This document shows positions 43,113 to 51,423 of a stretch of DNA of 64,000 nt, in pieces (the first letter of the stretch is position 1; every line of letters starts with the position of its first letter). The translations under genes were made by a program, and so were the position numbers. The notes below the pieces were generated by a model, which saw only the letters and a program-made list of their open reading frames with translations, did not search any database and was not told the DNA's origin. This stretch comes from Mycobacterium sp. 050128. Its GTDB lineage: Bacteria > Actinomycetota > Actinomycetes > Mycobacteriales > Mycobacteriaceae. The stretch is from the NCBI RefSeq assembly GCF_036409155.1, contig NZ_JAZGLW010000009.1:16895-80894 (forward strand), written 5' to 3'.

Positions 43113-44534
43113 CTAACGCCGCCACGGATGAGCGTCGAGCATCTCCGTCACCGCGGCGATCACCGCGGCGTCGGCTTGAGGTTCTTGGGCCAGCTGCTGC
43201 ACCGCCGCCGCGATCCGGGCGAGCAGACCGCCATAGGCCCGCGTCGCGGCCGCGACATAGGTGTGGGCGGCCTGTGCTCGCCAACCCTCGCTATACCGCG
43301 CCGACAGCGCCTGCAATTGCTCCGACAGCTCGCCGGCCTGGCGCTGCACCGTGTCCACCAGGGCCCGCACAGTTTCCGCGTCAACGGCTTGACCGTAGTC
43401 GGCCAGCGCGGTTTCCAGTGCGTAGTCAAGATCGCGCACTCCCGCCAAGGCATTTTCGATAGGGCCGGTGTGGGCGCGCACCTCTGCAGCGGGAACAGGA
43501 ACACTCAACAGTTGCGGTCCGGCCTCGTCGACCAGACGCGCCTGCTCAGATTCGGCGCGGGCTTGCGCGGCCTCTGCTTGGGCCGCTTGCAGGGCCGCGA
43601 CAGCCTGCTCGGTCTGCTCATCCGCCGCCGCCACTTGCGCGGCGGATTGAGCCCACACGCGGTCGATTTCGTCGCGCATCCGGGCCTCGGCGGCCCGGGC
43701 GGCCGACACCTCGCCATCAGCGCGGCCCTGCACCGCCGCGAGCTCCGTCTCGCCGTCGGCCCGCACCTGCTCTAACTCACCACGTAACTCTTCCAAGGCT
43801 CGCTCGGCCGCACCGCGTTCTTCGGCGCGCTCGGTGATGCGTTGTTCGGCGCGCTCGTCGGCGGCGCGGGCCTGCTCGTGGGCCGCAACGACTTCAGCGG
43901 TCGTGTTGGCGCGTACCTGTTCCAACTCGGCCCGTAATTCTTCGAGGGCTTGCTGAGCGGTTTTGCGTTCTTCGGCGCGCTCTGCGGCGCGTTGTTCGGC
44001 GCGCTCGTCGGCGGCGCGGGCCTGCTCGTGGGCCGCAACGACTTCAGCGGTCGTGTTGGCGCGTACCCGTTCCAACTCGGCTCGCAGTTCTTCTAAATCC
44101 GTTTGGGCGCTGCGCAATTCGGCAGCGTGTTCGGCAGCGTTACGCGAGGCCTCGGTTTCTGCGGCGCGGACCCGCTCGCGGGCCTCGTCTGCGGCGCGGG
44201 CGGACTCCTCGGCTTTCGCGCGCGCCATCTGTGCGGCCGCCTGAGCGTCCCGCTTGGCTTGCTCGGCCTCGCGCGTGCGCTGTTCAGCCATCGCGCGCAG
44301 ATGGTCGGCCTGCACGAGCTGCATCACTGGCGAGAGCCGCTTTGGTGCCGGGCCGGCACGGTTGCGGCGTTCGACGAGCTCGCGCTCACTCATCGCGGCC
44401 ATCGCCGCCAACTCAGCCGGCGGGGCTTGGTCGCGCCGCCGGGCGGCCTCCACAGCGGCCGTGGCTGCTCGCTTGGTCAGCGCCGCCAAGCTGTCGACGT
44501 CAAGGTCCTCGATGTGCTGCTGCAGCGTCGTCAT
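43113..44534 (-). CDS. Long coiled-coil protein
   Basis: A 473-residue protein dominated by an alanine/glutamate/arginine coiled coil from about residue 70 to 320. A 50-residue unit (from AELERVRANTTAEVVAAHEQ to KTAQQALEELR) is tandemly duplicated; at DNA level about 77 bases near 43841-43917 recur identically 150 bases on. The C-terminal 130 residues (VRDLDYALETALADYGQAVD, SEGWRAQAAHTYVAAATRAY) form a separate helical domain. No membrane segment. Its start overlaps the stop of the upstream single-membrane protein (ATGA), so the two act together, perhaps as a scaffold at the transfer machinery (inference). Confidence 0.8.
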   Translation of the reverse strand: MTTLQQHIEDLDVDSLAALTKRAATAAVEAARRRDQAPPAELAAMAAMSERELVERRNRAGPAPKRLSPVMQLVQADHLRAMAEQRTREAEQAKRDAQAAAQMARAKAEESARAADEARERVRAAETEASRNAAEHAAELRSAQTDLEELRAELERVRANTTAEVVAAHEQARAADERAEQRAAERAEERKTAQQALEELRAELEQVRANTTAEVVAAHEQARAADERAEQRITERAEERGAAERALEELRGELEQVRADGETELAAVQGRADGEVSAARAAEARMRDEIDRVWAQSAAQVAAADEQTEQAVAALQAAQAEAAQARAESEQARLVDEAGPQLLSVPVPAAEVRAHTGPIENALAGVRDLDYALETALADYGQAVDAETVRALVDTVQRQAGELSEQLQALSARYSEGWRAQAAHTYVAAATRAYGGLLARIAAAVQQLAQEPQADAAVIAAVTEMLDAHPWRR

Positions 44535-45166
44535 TGACGTCGGCGCCTGCCTGCGACCGCCACCTTATTCGCAGCGTCGGGTGTGCGATCGGTTTCGGCG
44601 GGTGTCGGTGCCGAGGGAGGCCCAGACGTCCGTGAATCGGGTGCTGGTTGCTCCGCGTCAACGGTTGGAGGCGAGGCCGAGAGTCCGGAGAGCGGACCGC
44701 TTTGCTGGGCAATCACCAGCGAGAACTGATTCAAGTACACCGTCGCCGCGGATGCGAGCGTGTCGTCGCCGAGATTCTCGGCGTCACGCACCAACCCACG
44801 TAGAAGCTCCAGGGCCAGCTCTGGCCCTAACCCCAGGGTGGCGCTCTGACTCGACGCCGGTTCGATCGCTGCCGTTTCCACGACCCACACCAGCCGCTGC
44901 CAGCAGCGCTCAACCGCTGTGCTGTGTCGCTGAGCATCACGCACCTTTTCGGAGTTGCGCTCTTGCTGCTCAAGCTGCAACCGGTGCCGCTTGGTTGCAC
45001 GGCTGAGGGCGAACAGGATCACAGCCGCCAGCAGCAACGCCGCAAGCAAGGCCGTGGCACCACCGAACCCAGCTGAGGTAACAAACTCCCGGGCAGGCGG
45101 TAACGCGGGCAGCCGTTGAGGCACGAGGACCACCGAATCTACCGGCGGGGCCGCAGGTATCGACAT
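44531..45166 (-). CDS. Single-pass membrane protein coupled to coiled-coil protein
   Basis: A 211-residue protein with a Pro-rich N-terminus (AAPPVDSVVLVPQRLPALPP), one transmembrane helix at about residues 36-56 (GATALLAALLLAAVILFALS), a basic, charged cytosolic helical region and a disordered Pro/Thr/Ala tail ending in RRRRQ. It is the first gene of a two-gene leftward operon; its stop overlaps the start of the coiled-coil gene. It could anchor that coiled coil at the membrane. Not assigned to a family. Confidence 0.75.
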   Translation of the reverse strand: MSIPAAPPVDSVVLVPQRLPALPPAREFVTSAGFGGATALLAALLLAAVILFALSRATKRHRLQLEQQERNSEKVRDAQRHSTAVERCWQRLVWVVETAAIEPASSQSATLGLGPELALELLRGLVRDAENLGDDTLASAATVYLNQFSLVIAQQSGPLSGLSASPPTVDAEQPAPDSRTSGPPSAPTPAETDRTPDAANKVAVAGRRRRQ

Positions 45167-45349
45167 GGAAAAACCATACCGACTCCTAAAGGCCTGCCGC
45201 GACGCTCACGCTGATTTGTCTCCGCGGCCGTCGCGCAACCCACCGGGCCCCGCTACGTTCGATTCAAGCCATTCGAGGCAACACCACGCTACGCGCCTAT
45301 ACGGTTCGACAGTCGTTGTGCGACAACAAATACAAACAAAAGGTATCGG

Positions 45350-45717
45350 TTGACAAGCTGCGCCAGCCCGCCTCCGTGGCGGCGACTCGTCTCAGGGGCC
45401 GCCGCGGTGGCACTGCTCACCGGATGTGGCTCACCCGGTCCGCAAGCCAGCGACCAGACGCCTCCCTCTGGGGTAGGCGCCGCCCAAGGCGCCTACCGTC
45501 TGATCCAAGAGCCCGAAGCAGGCTACTCAGCTGTCATCGGGGTCATCGGCCAGGCGCGCCGAACCCTCCGCATGACGATGTACGAGCTGGCGGATCCCGC
45601 CGCGATCGGCGCGCTCATTGACGCGCATCGTCGAGGCGTGGACACCAAGATCCTTCTCGACGCCGCATTCCACGGCCACCAAACCAACGCGGCCGCCTAC
45701 GACCAACTAAAGGGCCA
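45350..45717 (+). pseudogene. Truncated phospholipase D-like lipoprotein
   Basis: A TTG start with AAAGG upstream opens a lipoprotein signal (AAAVALLTGCGS lipobox). It continues as the first part of a PLD-family domain (YSAVIGVIGQARRTLRMTMY, ELADPAAIGALIDAHRRGVD, KILLDAAF). The similarity stops near 45717 before the first HKD catalytic motif, exactly where a leftward small gene ends. The rest of the frame to 46198 is antisense to other genes. It appears cut off by a recombination event and is presumably non-functional. Confidence 0.7.
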
Positions 45718-46003
45718 GCCGCATAGGTTTGGACGGTGCGCCGCGCCCTGGCCGTCGCTGACGGTTTTCTTTGTGGGCTACGGCGGCGATCGCGGCGGCC
45801 GCAGGGGCCATGTATTGATCGCTGGGCTGTTTGTCGAGTTCCTGCCCCGGCCGATATGTCGACTTGATGGTCTCGCGCAGAGCTGGTGGTACTTGAGTCC
45901 AGTGGCCCGGGCACATCAACAACCGAGGCTCGATCTCAACGTCGCAGTCCCGGGCGTGGCAGACATGTGGTGGCTCCGCAGCGCGAGGTGGAGGTGGGTT
46001 CAT
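45707..46003 (-). CDS. Small Cys/His protein of the plasmid/phage type
   Basis: A 98-residue protein. PPHVCHARDCDVEIEPRLLM followed by CPGHWTQVPPALRETIKSTY and RPGQELDKQPSDQY is a recurring pattern in small proteins of mycobacterial plasmids and phages: a C-x-x-x-x-C and C-x-x-H set likely to bind zinc, then a helix and a Y-x-x-G-Q motif. Function unknown. ATG 46003 is chosen because conserved sequence begins there; the frame extends to 46108. It is the last gene of the leftward T4CP cluster. Confidence 0.75.
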   Translation of the reverse strand: MNPPPPRAAEPPHVCHARDCDVEIEPRLLMCPGHWTQVPPALRETIKSTYRPGQELDKQPSDQYMAPAAAAIAAVAHKENRQRRPGRGAPSKPMRLAL

Positions 46004-46151
46004 TGCGAACGCCCTGGGGAGAGGTTGGGTCGTGCCGAGGCGAAGCCGTCGGCCAGCAGTGTGGCGGATGTCCCTGCCGTAGCGATGTCCTATTGGGTGC
46101 GGACGCATCCGTTTCTGATTTCCAAAGACCTGAGACCTTCCGATATCCGGT

Positions 46152-46307
46152 TCAGGGCTGGTAGGTGGTGTCGTCTACCTGGGTGGCAAATTCGTTGATC
46201 ACCTGCAATGTGCCGTGGACAACCACCACGATCAGCACCACAGCGATCAGCAAGGCCGCAACGAGGCCGCCTAGCCACGGGAGCTTGCGCGAATCATGCA
46301 CGCTCAT
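46152..46307 (-). CDS. Small single-pass membrane protein
   Basis: A 51-residue protein: a short basic start (VHDSRKLPW), one long hydrophobic helix (LVAALLIAVVLIVVVVHGTL) and an acidic tail. Its ATG at 46307 lies inside the 3' end of the upstream gene (ends 46294), so it is translationally coupled. Probably a minor component of the transfer machinery. Confidence 0.65.
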   Translation of the reverse strand: MSVHDSRKLPWLGGLVAALLIAVVLIVVVVHGTLQVINEFATQVDDTTYQP

Positions 46308-46707
46308 AGTGGCTTTCGGTCCGTATCCACGGTGCCAGCGCACCGCGCATAGTAATCACGAGACTGTCCCGCTGGCGGGGATCGAGCTGGAGTGCGCGCT
46401 GCAGCGCGTTGCTCAGCGGCGGCTGGTCGGCCAGATACGGGATCGCGCTGCGCCAGCCCTGCGCCGTGTCGGCAAGAGCCTCGGGGGTGGTGGCTGCAGC
46501 GGCCCGCACCAGCCACACGACGCCTTTGTTGTTTCCCCGCGGCGAGGCGGCATACAACATCCCCGCCAGCGGTCCAACGGCTTGCGCGCCCCAGAATTCG
46601 CTACCGGGCTTGGCCGATGCAGTCAGCAGCCCCTCCGCGTATTCGACCGCTTCGGCCGGTGAGGTCACCCGCGAGCACGGATCGTCATTGGGGGTTTGGG
46701 TGATCAT
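46294..46707 (-). CDS. Stand-alone paralogue of the T4CP internal domain
   Basis: A 137-residue protein, clearly related to residues about 105-230 of the coupling protein encoded at 47268-48680. Shared blocks are PLAGMLYAASPRGNNKGVVW versus PLAAMLYAASPCGHGKGIEW, GWRSAIPYLADQPPLSNAL versus GWHSAARHVSSQPLFRNAL, and LDPRQRDSLVITMRGALAPW versus MDPRQRDSIALTMRKAVTPW. It lacks both Walker motifs. A very strong ribosome-binding site (AAGGAGG) precedes ATG 46707. It may cap, regulate or mix with the T4CP hexamer, or bind substrates. Confidence 0.85.
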   Translation of the reverse strand: MITQTPNDDPCSRVTSPAEAVEYAEGLLTASAKPGSEFWGAQAVGPLAGMLYAASPRGNNKGVVWLVRAAAATTPEALADTAQGWRSAIPYLADQPPLSNALQRALQLDPRQRDSLVITMRGALAPWIRTESHYERA

Positions 46708-46758
46708 TGTGTCCTCCTTGTTCGATTGATTTTGGGACGTGAAGTACGTGCAGCAGAC

Positions 46759-47004
46759 CTACCTACCGGCGGTGCGGGAACAGTAAAACGGTTGAGGCCA
46801 AACGCATTTGTTGCGTCCGGAGGTCATCGCACCCGCCAGGACCGAGCTCGCAGCGTCGGATCCGTAACAGTGGATCTGCTGGGCGGGCTGGCCGCCGGCG
46901 CTGGCATCGGCGAGCAGTACGCCGAGGCAGAGCACGAGCTCGGCCCCCAGTACGCCGGCGATGACTTGTGCGAACGTGTAGAGCCTGTTCCCCCAGGGAC
47001 TCAT
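46759..47004 (-). CDS. Small membrane or exported protein
   Basis: An 81-residue protein. One N-terminal hydrophobic helix (FAQVIAGVLGAELVLCLGVL) is followed by a short extracytoplasmic tail with three cysteines (IHCYGSDA, RNKCVWPQPFYCSRT). It starts 10 bases after the upstream winged-helix gene in the T4CP cluster. Not recognised. Confidence 0.65.
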   Translation of the reverse strand: MSPWGNRLYTFAQVIAGVLGAELVLCLGVLLADASAGGQPAQQIHCYGSDAASSVLAGAMTSGRNKCVWPQPFYCSRTAGR

Positions 47005-47013
47005 CGCGGCGCC

Positions 47014-47271
47014 TCATCCGGCTGCCGCCCGCCGGGCGTGGCGGCGGGTCACTTCCCAGTGGGCGGCGCGCCCCGGCTGGTCTTCGACGCGGTGCACCAC
47101 GCCGCGGCGCGCCAGGATCACCAAAGCGCGATAGACCTCTTCGGCGACCACGGGCCGGCCGCGGCGCCGGCAACACTCGGTGACAGCTAGGCGGGCTTGG
47201 GTGGTCGTCCTGGGTTCACTCGCGCCGGCGAGCACCTCGAGGAGTTGGTCGCGCAACTGTTCGGCGTTCAC
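47014..47271 (-). CDS. Winged-helix-like protein coupled to T4CP
   Basis: An 85-residue protein resembling a single winged-helix domain: AEQLRDQLLEVLAG, then VVAEEVYRALVILARRGVVH followed by a wing (RVEDQPGRAAHWEVT). The GTG start at 47271 overlaps the T4CP stop (GTGA), so a longer frame to 47322 is rejected. It may regulate the cluster or bind transfer DNA. Confidence 0.65.
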   Translation of the reverse strand: MNAEQLRDQLLEVLAGASEPRTTTQARLAVTECCRRRGRPVVAEEVYRALVILARRGVVHRVEDQPGRAAHWEVTRRHARRAAAG

Positions 47272-48680
47272 TCGGTGATCGCTTCGGCGGCGCGGCGATG
47301 TCGAGCCAGCACCCAGTCCCACACGTTGCGCGGCTCCTCCACGGCGGGCCGGGCATCGTCCAGCAAGGTCGCAACCGCGCGGTCGTATTTGGCGACGAAC
47401 TCGGGCCAGTCGGGCAGCACGGTGGTGATGCCTGCCGTTCCGCGGCGCAGCAGCCGCGCTTGCCCCAGGTTCTCCGGTAGTAGCCGCCGGTAGTCGAGGC
47501 TGGGACCTAAGTGGGAGGACAGCGTCTTAGCGCCGCTGGCCTGATCGAAGCTTTCTTGGCGGCGGGTGGTCTCGCGTGACCACTGTTCGCCGCGCTGCAG
47601 CATCTCCATTTCGGCGGCCCCGTACATGATCAGCGCGGCCGGGAAGGTATCCCGCAGCTCGCGCGCATACGTGCTGCCATAGACGGTGTCGAACTGGCTC
47701 GAAGCTTGCACGGAGAGCACCAGATTGACTCCCAGGCCGCGGCCTTCGGAGACATGGCGGCGCAGTGCGGGCATCGGGGCCACGTTGGCGGCCTCGTCGA
47801 TCACCAGCAGCAGCCGGTGCAGCATTTCCTTACGGGCAGTCTTGCCACGCCAGCTACGCACCAGATGTTCGAGCAAAGTGACGGCCGCACCGGCGATCGA
47901 CCCTTCGGCGGGGGCCAGGATGAACAGCGTCGCATCCGGTGCGGACAGAAACGACGCGTCAAAGGTCGGATCGTTGATGCCGCGCAGCCCCAACCGCATC
48001 CACGGAGTGACCGCCTTGCGCATGGTTAACGCGATGCTGTCGCGCTGGCGGGGGTCCATGGCCAAGGTGCGCATCAACGCATTGCGAAACAGCGGCTGGC
48101 TCGACACGTGCCGGGCGGCGCTGTGCCAGCCCGGCGCGTCGGGCGCCTTATCGTCTTTTTCCAAGTTGTCCACGGCCAGCAGCACCCATTCGATGCCTTT
48201 GCCGTGCCCGCAGGGAGAGGCCGCGTACAGCATCGCCGCCAGTGGGGCCTCGGTGTTAGCTTCCCAAATCCCGGCATCGGAGACCTGATCGATACCCGAC
48301 CCCAATCCGACAGCCGACATCTGCATCATGGTGTTGGCCGCGGTCACCGCCTGATCGGGGGTGCTGATCAGTGCGGTGGGATCAAACGAGCGGACCAGGG
48401 CATCGGGTGGGTACACCGGCGAGTAGTCCGGTCGCATGTCGATGACTTGTTTTGGGCCCCAACGGCGTTGGCAGACCAGCCACATCAGGTCGTCTTTAGA
48501 CGACACGCAGACCGCAGGCCCGCCCCACAGCACCGTTGCCGGCGCTAACACCGCGCGGGTCTTACCGGTTTCGGTGGGTGCCGACACCAGCAGGTGGCAC
48601 GCGCCGTCAGCCAAGGACAGCTTGTTGGTCGAGTGGTCGCGGCTGAACCCGCAGTACGGGGATGAGGGTGGCCGGTACAT
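47268..48680 (-). CDS. Type IV coupling protein (VirD4/TraG-like ATPase)
   Basis: A 470-residue protein, short for the family because the usual N-terminal membrane helices are missing. Walker A is LLVSAPTETGKTRAVLAP with K40-T41, and Walker B is HRLLLVIDEAANVAPM near 293-300. The middle all-alpha part (about 100-230) is where a stand-alone paralogue exists at 46.3 kb. QASSQFDTVYG and the C-terminal YDRAVATLL region are typical of actinobacterial T4CPs. The membrane anchor is probably the upstream 48683-49339 gene, whose stop ends just 2 bases before this start. It pumps the relaxosome substrate into the T4SS. Confidence 0.92.
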   Translation of the reverse strand: MYRPPSSPYCGFSRDHSTNKLSLADGACHLLVSAPTETGKTRAVLAPATVLWGGPAVCVSSKDDLMWLVCQRRWGPKQVIDMRPDYSPVYPPDALVRSFDPTALISTPDQAVTAANTMMQMSAVGLGSGIDQVSDAGIWEANTEAPLAAMLYAASPCGHGKGIEWVLLAVDNLEKDDKAPDAPGWHSAARHVSSQPLFRNALMRTLAMDPRQRDSIALTMRKAVTPWMRLGLRGINDPTFDASFLSAPDATLFILAPAEGSIAGAAVTLLEHLVRSWRGKTARKEMLHRLLLVIDEAANVAPMPALRRHVSEGRGLGVNLVLSVQASSQFDTVYGSTYARELRDTFPAALIMYGAAEMEMLQRGEQWSRETTRRQESFDQASGAKTLSSHLGPSLDYRRLLPENLGQARLLRRGTAGITTVLPDWPEFVAKYDRAVATLLDDARPAVEEPRNVWDWVLARHRRAAEAITE

Positions 48681-48682
48681 CG

Positions 48683-49339
48683 CTAAAACCTCCCAATGGG
48701 GCTCGGATCCCCGGGCGGGTCGTCGCGGCGCGTGGGAAACACACCCGGGCCGGTGAGGTCATCGGGTTGCAGGAAGCCGAAATCGACGTCGTCGACCTCG
48801 TCGGGTGGGCGCATCGGCCACCAGTCCCGGGCCCCGTCGACGGCCAGCCAGCCCTCCAAGATGCCATAGATGCCGGCGGTGAGCAGGGCGGCCGGGATTT
48901 GGGCCACCAGCCACGGCACCGCGGCCGCTGAGACCAAGGAATCACCCGGCTCATACAGCAGCGGCAACGGCAGACCCACCACCACCGCCGCCCACATGAA
49001 GGCGGCGATCGGGTACGAGCGCAGTTCACAAGGAATTAGCTGAACCAAGCGAACGGACATGACTTTGCCCGCCGGCCACCCCAGCGGAGCCAGCACTGCC
49101 GCCGTCATAAGAATGACCCAGTCGAACATTGCGTACGACGTTTTAATTGGCCGCGCATACCAGGGATGAATAACGTCATCGTCGGCGGGATCAACCCGCG
49201 CTCCGGTGCGTTCGGTATCGCGGTCTCGTATTTGGCGCGCTAGCTCTTCTGCGCGCCTTTTCTGGAATATAAAAGTGCGTTGATTGCGGGCGATCCACTT
49301 GCGGCGGACCTCGTCGAACCGATCAGCAGGCACTCGCAT
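48683..49339 (-). CDS. Membrane protein preceding T4CP, probable anchor subunit
   Basis: A 218-residue protein. The N-terminal cytosolic helix is strongly charged (DEVRRKWIARNQRTFIFQKR). Hydrophobic segments lie in the middle (FDWVILMTAAVLAPLGWP, YPIAAFMWAAVVVGLPLPLL, AVPWLVAQIPAALLTAGIYG), and the C-terminus is acidic and Pro-rich. It lies immediately before, and in the same operon as, a T4CP that lacks membrane helices, so it likely supplies the membrane anchor. It overlaps the XRE gene end by about 17 bases. Confidence 0.75.
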   Translation of the reverse strand: MRVPADRFDEVRRKWIARNQRTFIFQKRRAEELARQIRDRDTERTGARVDPADDDVIHPWYARPIKTSYAMFDWVILMTAAVLAPLGWPAGKVMSVRLVQLIPCELRSYPIAAFMWAAVVVGLPLPLLYEPGDSLVSAAAVPWLVAQIPAALLTAGIYGILEGWLAVDGARDWWPMRPPDEVDDVDFGFLQPDDLTGPGVFPTRRDDPPGDPSPIGRF

Positions 49340-49757
49340 CAGCAGCATCCCCCACGGCTCGTACAGGCTCAGTGTAAAACTCGTCCAGACGTTGCACGAC
49401 GTCCAGCAGAAAATTCTTCAACTCGTCCGCACAACGCGATACCCCGGTGCATTCGGCATCGCGACGTGCTGCGTCGATCACCGCCGCACACTGGCTGACC
49501 TGGTCTGATATCCGAACGGCGGGACTTTCACCGGCCAGCACCCGCCGGGCAGAGCCTTCTTGCCAGCCCAACGCAACATCGAGGCGCGCGAGGGTTTTGA
49601 GCGAGAGCCCACCGTCACGTTCGGAGGCCTTATACAGCGTCGACGGGGCTGGGCCGCCCGCCGCAGCGAGGTCCTCGCGGGTCCAACGCAGCTGCGCCAG
49701 GCGGTCCTCGACGAAAAAGAGCAGCCGTCTTACTCCGTCTGCCGGAAATGCGTTCAC
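49323..49757 (-). CDS. XRE-like HTH regulator
   Basis: A 144-residue protein. The N-terminal part has an XRE-type HTH (LAQLRWTREDLAAAGGPAPS, TLYKASERDGGLSLKTLARL, DVALGW) and the C-terminal half is helical with several cysteines (IDAARRDAECTGVSRCADEL). GTG 49757 is the start. It heads the leftward T4CP cluster and is divergent from the T4SS operon with only 98 bases between, so it is well placed to control both. Confidence 0.8.
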   Translation of the reverse strand: MNAFPADGVRRLLFFVEDRLAQLRWTREDLAAAGGPAPSTLYKASERDGGLSLKTLARLDVALGWQEGSARRVLAGESPAVRISDQVSQCAAVIDAARRDAECTGVSRCADELKNFLLDVVQRLDEFYTEPVRAVGDAADASAC

Positions 49758-49855
49758 ACAAAAGACGGTAACAACCGGTCAAGTTATTTCGCTACGGCCG
49801 TGGAATATTCATTATTCCACCCCTTAGGCTGATCCCAAGCATAGGAGGTCGGCGG

Positions 49856-50158
49856 ATGCGCATTGTTATCGGCATTGTTTTCATCACCATCATGGGATGC
49901 GTTTTCACCCTGATGACGGCGATGATGTTCGTGACCCAACACCCGTTTGCCAGTGTTGTGCTGACCTGCCTGCCCGCCGCGGCCCTGGTTGCCATGGTGC
50001 GCCGGCACAAGCACAAGACCCGGCGATCACAGCCTGAATTGGGACAGCCCGACGCCATGACGGGCCCGCCGCTGAACCGGTGGGCCACATCCCAGATGTC
50101 GTCCGCGGTGCCGCCTCGCCGCGGCGCGCCAACCCTGCCGCGGCGGTTCCTGACATGA
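49856..50158 (+). CDS. Small membrane protein, first gene of T4SS operon
   Basis: A 100-residue protein with two hydrophobic segments (IVIGIVFITIMGCVFTLMTA and FASVVLTCLPAAALVAMV) followed by a basic, proline-rich cytosolic tail. The upstream AGGAGG is well spaced. Its stop overlaps the next gene (ATGA). Not recognised; small size and position fit a VirB3-like or pilin-accessory role. Confidence 0.7.
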   Translation: MRIVIGIVFITIMGCVFTLMTAMMFVTQHPFASVVLTCLPAAALVAMVRRHKHKTRRSQPELGQPDAMTGPPLNRWATSQMSSAVPPRRGAPTLPRRFLT

Positions 50159-51408
50159 GCAAACCCCAGACTGATCAAGAGCGCACCATCGCGATGACCG
50201 AACAGTTCCTCGCCGACGTCTACGGAGACGACCCGGGCATCCACCAGGCCGACCCCCCCACCGAGGTCGAGTTCGACCCTCCCGCCGAATCCGGCGATAA
50301 GTATGACGAACCGATCGGCCCTGATGCTGCGCCAGCCGCGGACGCCCTCGACGTAGGCGACAATCCCTACGCCAGCGCCGAACAGCTTGACGCGCGTCGC
50401 CCCACCGATGACCCACCCGTTGATCTCGACGGCCCCAGCGACTCCGGTGAGCAGCCGACCACGCAGGGCGCCGACACGACCGATCCCAGCACCACCGGGC
50501 AGCACGACAGCGGCGAAACTGCGCTGCCAGGTAGCGATCTCATCGACCAGCTCAACTCCACCTGCCGAACCGACGATGCCGCCGATAGTCCCGGGGAATC
50601 CAAACCCGGCCCCCGCTACAACAAGAGGATCGCTATTGGGTTCGCGGCCACCACCGTCGTCGCCACCCTCGTCGTCAGCAGTGCTCTGCTGGCCATGCGC
50701 AGCGACCCGCACACCAACGAGCCATCCCAACCTGCCCAGTCCAACACCCGGCTCAGTGTTCTTGCCGCACCGTCGAGCACCACCCCAGCGCCCGACAACC
50801 AGGACTCGGCCATCCCCTACACCGCCACGTCGGTGGGATGCCTACCCGGCTCGACCGCCGCGCAATCCGTCGCGGGCCCCGACTCCACGCAAGCCTGGGT
50901 GTGCGTCACCGGCGGCAACGTCGGGCAATACCTCGTCCTCAATCTCGGTCGCAGCATGGTCGTCACCGCCGTGTCGATCACCCCGGGCTGGGTCGGGGCC
51001 GACGCCTCGGGCGCCGACCAATGGCACCAGCACCGCGTGCTTACCCGGGTGCAATGGAGCTTCAACGACACCCCGCCGACCGTGGTGCCCCAAGAGACCG
51101 CCAGCGTGCACGGCGAAGCCACCAAACCCATGACGACCCGGGGCGTGCTGGCCTCCCGCATCATCCTGCTCGTCCAAGAGACCGGCCGCGCCCCCGCCGA
51201 CACCGCCCCCAACACAAGCCCCGCCCCCGGCGGCGGAGGCGGACTCATCGGCGACGTCCTGGGACCACCGGCAGCACCCGCCGATCCGGCGCCGACCAGC
51301 AGCACTCCCGCGCTGCCCGGCCAGCCCACCGACCAAAGCCACACCGACCCCGCCGACAACACGTTTGCCGTGTCATCGATCAAAATCTTCGGCCACCCAC
51401 CCCAGTAA
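50155..51408 (+). CDS. Single-pass T4SS-associated protein with discoidin-like outer domain
   Basis: A 417-residue protein. A long acidic, disordered cytosolic N-terminus (about 1-155) is followed by one transmembrane helix (RIAIGFAATTVVATLVVSSA) and an extracytoplasmic domain with paired cysteines (SVGCLPGS, AWVCVTGGNVGQYLVLNLG, VSITPGW). That domain resembles discoidin/NADase-type glycan-binding domains, and RVLTRVQWSFNDTP fits. A Pro/Ser-rich linker follows. It may bind cell-envelope glycan in the transfer channel. ATG 50155 overlaps the previous stop; the longer frame to 50080 is rejected. Confidence 0.78.
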   Translation: MSKPQTDQERTIAMTEQFLADVYGDDPGIHQADPPTEVEFDPPAESGDKYDEPIGPDAAPAADALDVGDNPYASAEQLDARRPTDDPPVDLDGPSDSGEQPTTQGADTTDPSTTGQHDSGETALPGSDLIDQLNSTCRTDDAADSPGESKPGPRYNKRIAIGFAATTVVATLVVSSALLAMRSDPHTNEPSQPAQSNTRLSVLAAPSSTTPAPDNQDSAIPYTATSVGCLPGSTAAQSVAGPDSTQAWVCVTGGNVGQYLVLNLGRSMVVTAVSITPGWVGADASGADQWHQHRVLTRVQWSFNDTPPTVVPQETASVHGEATKPMTTRGVLASRIILLVQETGRAPADTAPNTSPAPGGGGGLIGDVLGPPAAPADPAPTSSTPALPGQPTDQSHTDPADNTFAVSSIKIFGHPPQ

Positions 51409-51423
51409 AGGTCTCCACCAACC

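Noticed and set aside
45718..46198. Second half of the PLD-like frame as functional protein
   Set aside because: It has no PLD HKD motif and is antisense to the small Cys/His gene.
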